From an uncultured Muribaculaceae bacterium (lineage in GTDB: Bacteria > Bacteroidota > Bacteroidia > Bacteroidales > Muribaculaceae): 64,000 bases of DNA. The stretch spans positions 1 through 64,000 of the forward strand of contig CAJUKX010000012.1 of assembly GCA_910586975.1 (NCBI GenBank), read 5' to 3'. Made by a program: the position numbers and the translations under genes. This document shows, piece after piece, positions 62,813 to 64,000 of this stretch; the first letter of the stretch is position 1, and every line of letters begins with the position of its first letter. Under the pieces are notes generated by a model. It was not told the DNA's origin. It searched no databases and worked only from the letters and a program-made list of their open reading frames with translations.

Positions 62813-63889
62813 ATGGCGAGAAACAAGAATCTCATTGCCGCAAGTAAAGCAAAGGAAGATGAATTCTATACAAGGATGGCTGATATAACTGATGAGTTAT
62901 TCTATTATCGTAAGTTCTTTGAGGGAAAAGTCATTTTTTGTAATTGCGATGATCCCTATGAAAGCAATTTTTTTAAGTTCTTCGCATTAAAATTTAATGC
63001 ATGGAGATTAAAGAAATTAATTTGTACTTGTTATGATGGTTCATCAATAGCAGGGAATGAATTGCCATTTGATGAATTGAAAGAACCTAATCATCGTAAA
63101 GCTTACAAATATGAACTTACAGAAGTTTCAGATTTGAATGGTGATGGAGCAACAGACCTTCTCGATGTGAGGTTATTTCTAGAAAAGCATCCGCCTGAAC
63201 TACTTAAAGGAAATGGAAGTTTCGACAGTGAAGAATGTGTAGCGTTGTTGGATGAAGCAGATATTGTTGTGACGAATCCGCCTTTTTCGAGATTCCGAGA
63301 CTATATAAATTTATTGGTAGAACATAAAAAGCAATTTTTAATAATAGGTAACCAAAATAATATAACTTATAAGGATGTATTTCCTCTAATTAAGGGAAAC
63401 AAAGTATGGCTTGGATATAATGCAGGAAGAATGAAATTTGTGATTCCTCGAATATATGATTCTACAAAGAAGAATATCAAAATAATGCCTGACGGGACTA
63501 TCATATCGTCCATGGGAAACACATGTTGGTTTACAAATATCCCACACAATAGACGAAAGGAGGATATTGATTTATATCGCAAGTACGACCCAATTTTATA
63601 TCCTAAATTTGACAACTATGATGCGATTTTCGTTAAATCATGTGGAGATATACCAATGGATTACGATGGTTGTATGGCTGTCCCACCGGATTTTATACTT
63701 CACTATAACCCAGAACAATTTGAAATCCTAGGTATAACAGACAGAGATAATAATTCAGGACAAAAGACCAAGGTTTATACAAAATCTGATGCACCTAATT
63801 ACAGTGACTTAAATCGAAGAGGTGTGCTTAAAGTCGGATCTTCTTATAAGCTATGTTGGCCTACAATTATTATTCGTAAAAAGAAATAG
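62813..63889 (+). CDS. EcoRI-type adenine-specific DNA methyltransferase
   Basis: 358 residues. It resembles the EcoRI methylase family: N-terminal ASKAKEDEFYTRMADITDEL (about 10-29), VIFCNCDDPYESNFFKFF (about 43-60), and the catalytic motif DIVVTNPPFSRFRDY (NPPF, about 152-155). It methylates adenine at N6 with SAM. Low GC compared with the neighbouring core genes suggests acquisition. The following DUF262 gene starts one base after the stop, an arrangement seen in restriction-like systems. No EcoRI-like endonuclease is visible inside the window. Confidence 0.9.
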   Translation: MARNKNLIAASKAKEDEFYTRMADITDELFYYRKFFEGKVIFCNCDDPYESNFFKFFALKFNAWRLKKLICTCYDGSSIAGNELPFDELKEPNHRKAYKYELTEVSDLNGDGATDLLDVRLFLEKHPPELLKGNGSFDSEECVALLDEADIVVTNPPFSRFRDYINLLVEHKKQFLIIGNQNNITYKDVFPLIKGNKVWLGYNAGRMKFVIPRIYDSTKKNIKIMPDGTIISSMGNTCWFTNIPHNRRKEDIDLYRKYDPILYPKFDNYDAIFVKSCGDIPMDYDGCMAVPPDFILHYNPEQFEILGITDRDNNSGQKTKVYTKSDAPNYSDLNRRGVLKVGSSYKLCWPTIIIRKKK

Positions 63890-63890
63890 T

Positions 63891-64000
63891 ATGGAAATAA
63901 CTCCGCATGATATTACAGTCCGTGAACTTGTTAACGGTTACGAAAACAATGAAGAAGATGGTGTGGTTGGTTTTGGGGGATTGTTAAATATTCGTCCTAA
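63891..64000 (+). CDS. DUF262 (GmrSD-type) protein, N-terminal part, cut by the window end
   Basis: Only the first 36 codons are present: MEITPHDITVRELVNGYENN, then VGFGGLLNIRP. The R-E-L-x-x-G-Y and the strand before a likely R-P-x-Y-Q-R motif match the start of DUF262 proteins, which include the nuclease GmrS/GmrD and other DNA-targeting defence proteins. It begins one base after the methyltransferase stop. The assignment rests on a short stretch. Confidence 0.6.
   Translation, partial: MEITPHDITVRELVNGYENNEEDGVVGFGGLLNIRP

Overview
The window looks like a chromosome segment from the Bacteroidales, most plausibly Muribaculaceae or a close relative; this is an inference. Supporting signs are many promoters of the Bacteroidetes type (TTTG, 19-20 bp, TAnnTTTG), a short primary sigma factor of about 286 residues, a fused FeoA-FeoB, an RprXY-type two-component pair, retropepsin-like secreted proteins, an SGNS-repeat lipoprotein, and a debranching enzyme / GT4 synthase / GH57 glycogen cassette.

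Layout. 0-5 kb is accessory DNA: a charged membrane protein, a probable structured RNA, a YafQ-type toxin-antitoxin (TA) pair, a Panacea-type TA-like operon, and a truncated tyrosine integrase beside clustered GGTATCACA repeats and tRNA-Arg. 5-25 kb is mostly housekeeping: a GT2 glycosyltransferase, hflX, a DUF2807 lipoprotein, purL, the three-gene glycogen cassette, an OmpA protein, SemiSWEET, ComEC, a YeiH-type exporter, aroE, tsaC and a GNAT-like protein. 25-32.7 kb is accessory again: tRNA-Ser, a second Panacea module, a TlpA-like thioredoxin, a 6S-like RNA, two aspartic-protease-fold proteins (one without its catalytic Asp), and an AbiE module bracketed by identical palindromes. 32.8-42.3 kb carries rpoD, an ABC exporter pair, small proteins, an Abi HEPN protein, an orphan sensor kinase, queA and a glutaminase homologue that appears to lack its catalytic dyad. 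42.5-53 kb holds a PepSY-like lipoprotein, thrS-infC-rpmI-rplT, ftsH, rsfS, a LolC/E-like permease and feoAB. 53-64 kb holds a decayed GNAT TA pair, rprXY, a CBM9-like protein, higBA, groESL, rpsU, xerC, hpf, a further structured-RNA candidate, and the start of an EcoRI-type methyltransferase plus DUF262 gene pair.

Themes. At least seven TA or phage-defence modules are scattered singly between core genes. In two of them (AbiE and GNAT) the toxin carries one in-frame stop while the antitoxin is intact. A family of non-coding palindromic elements is dispersed in intergenic regions: three copies of a 132-166 bp element with terminal inverted repeats, one related 212-bp element, and one solitary terminal repeat. 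Three regions look like structured non-coding RNAs with their own promoter and terminator.

The strongest candidates for something undescribed are the AbiE cassette between two identical 43-bp palindromes, the first of which contains its promoter; the palindromic repeat family; the two Panacea modules with unfamiliar partners; and the three structured RNAs. All calls come from reading the sequence; no database search was run.
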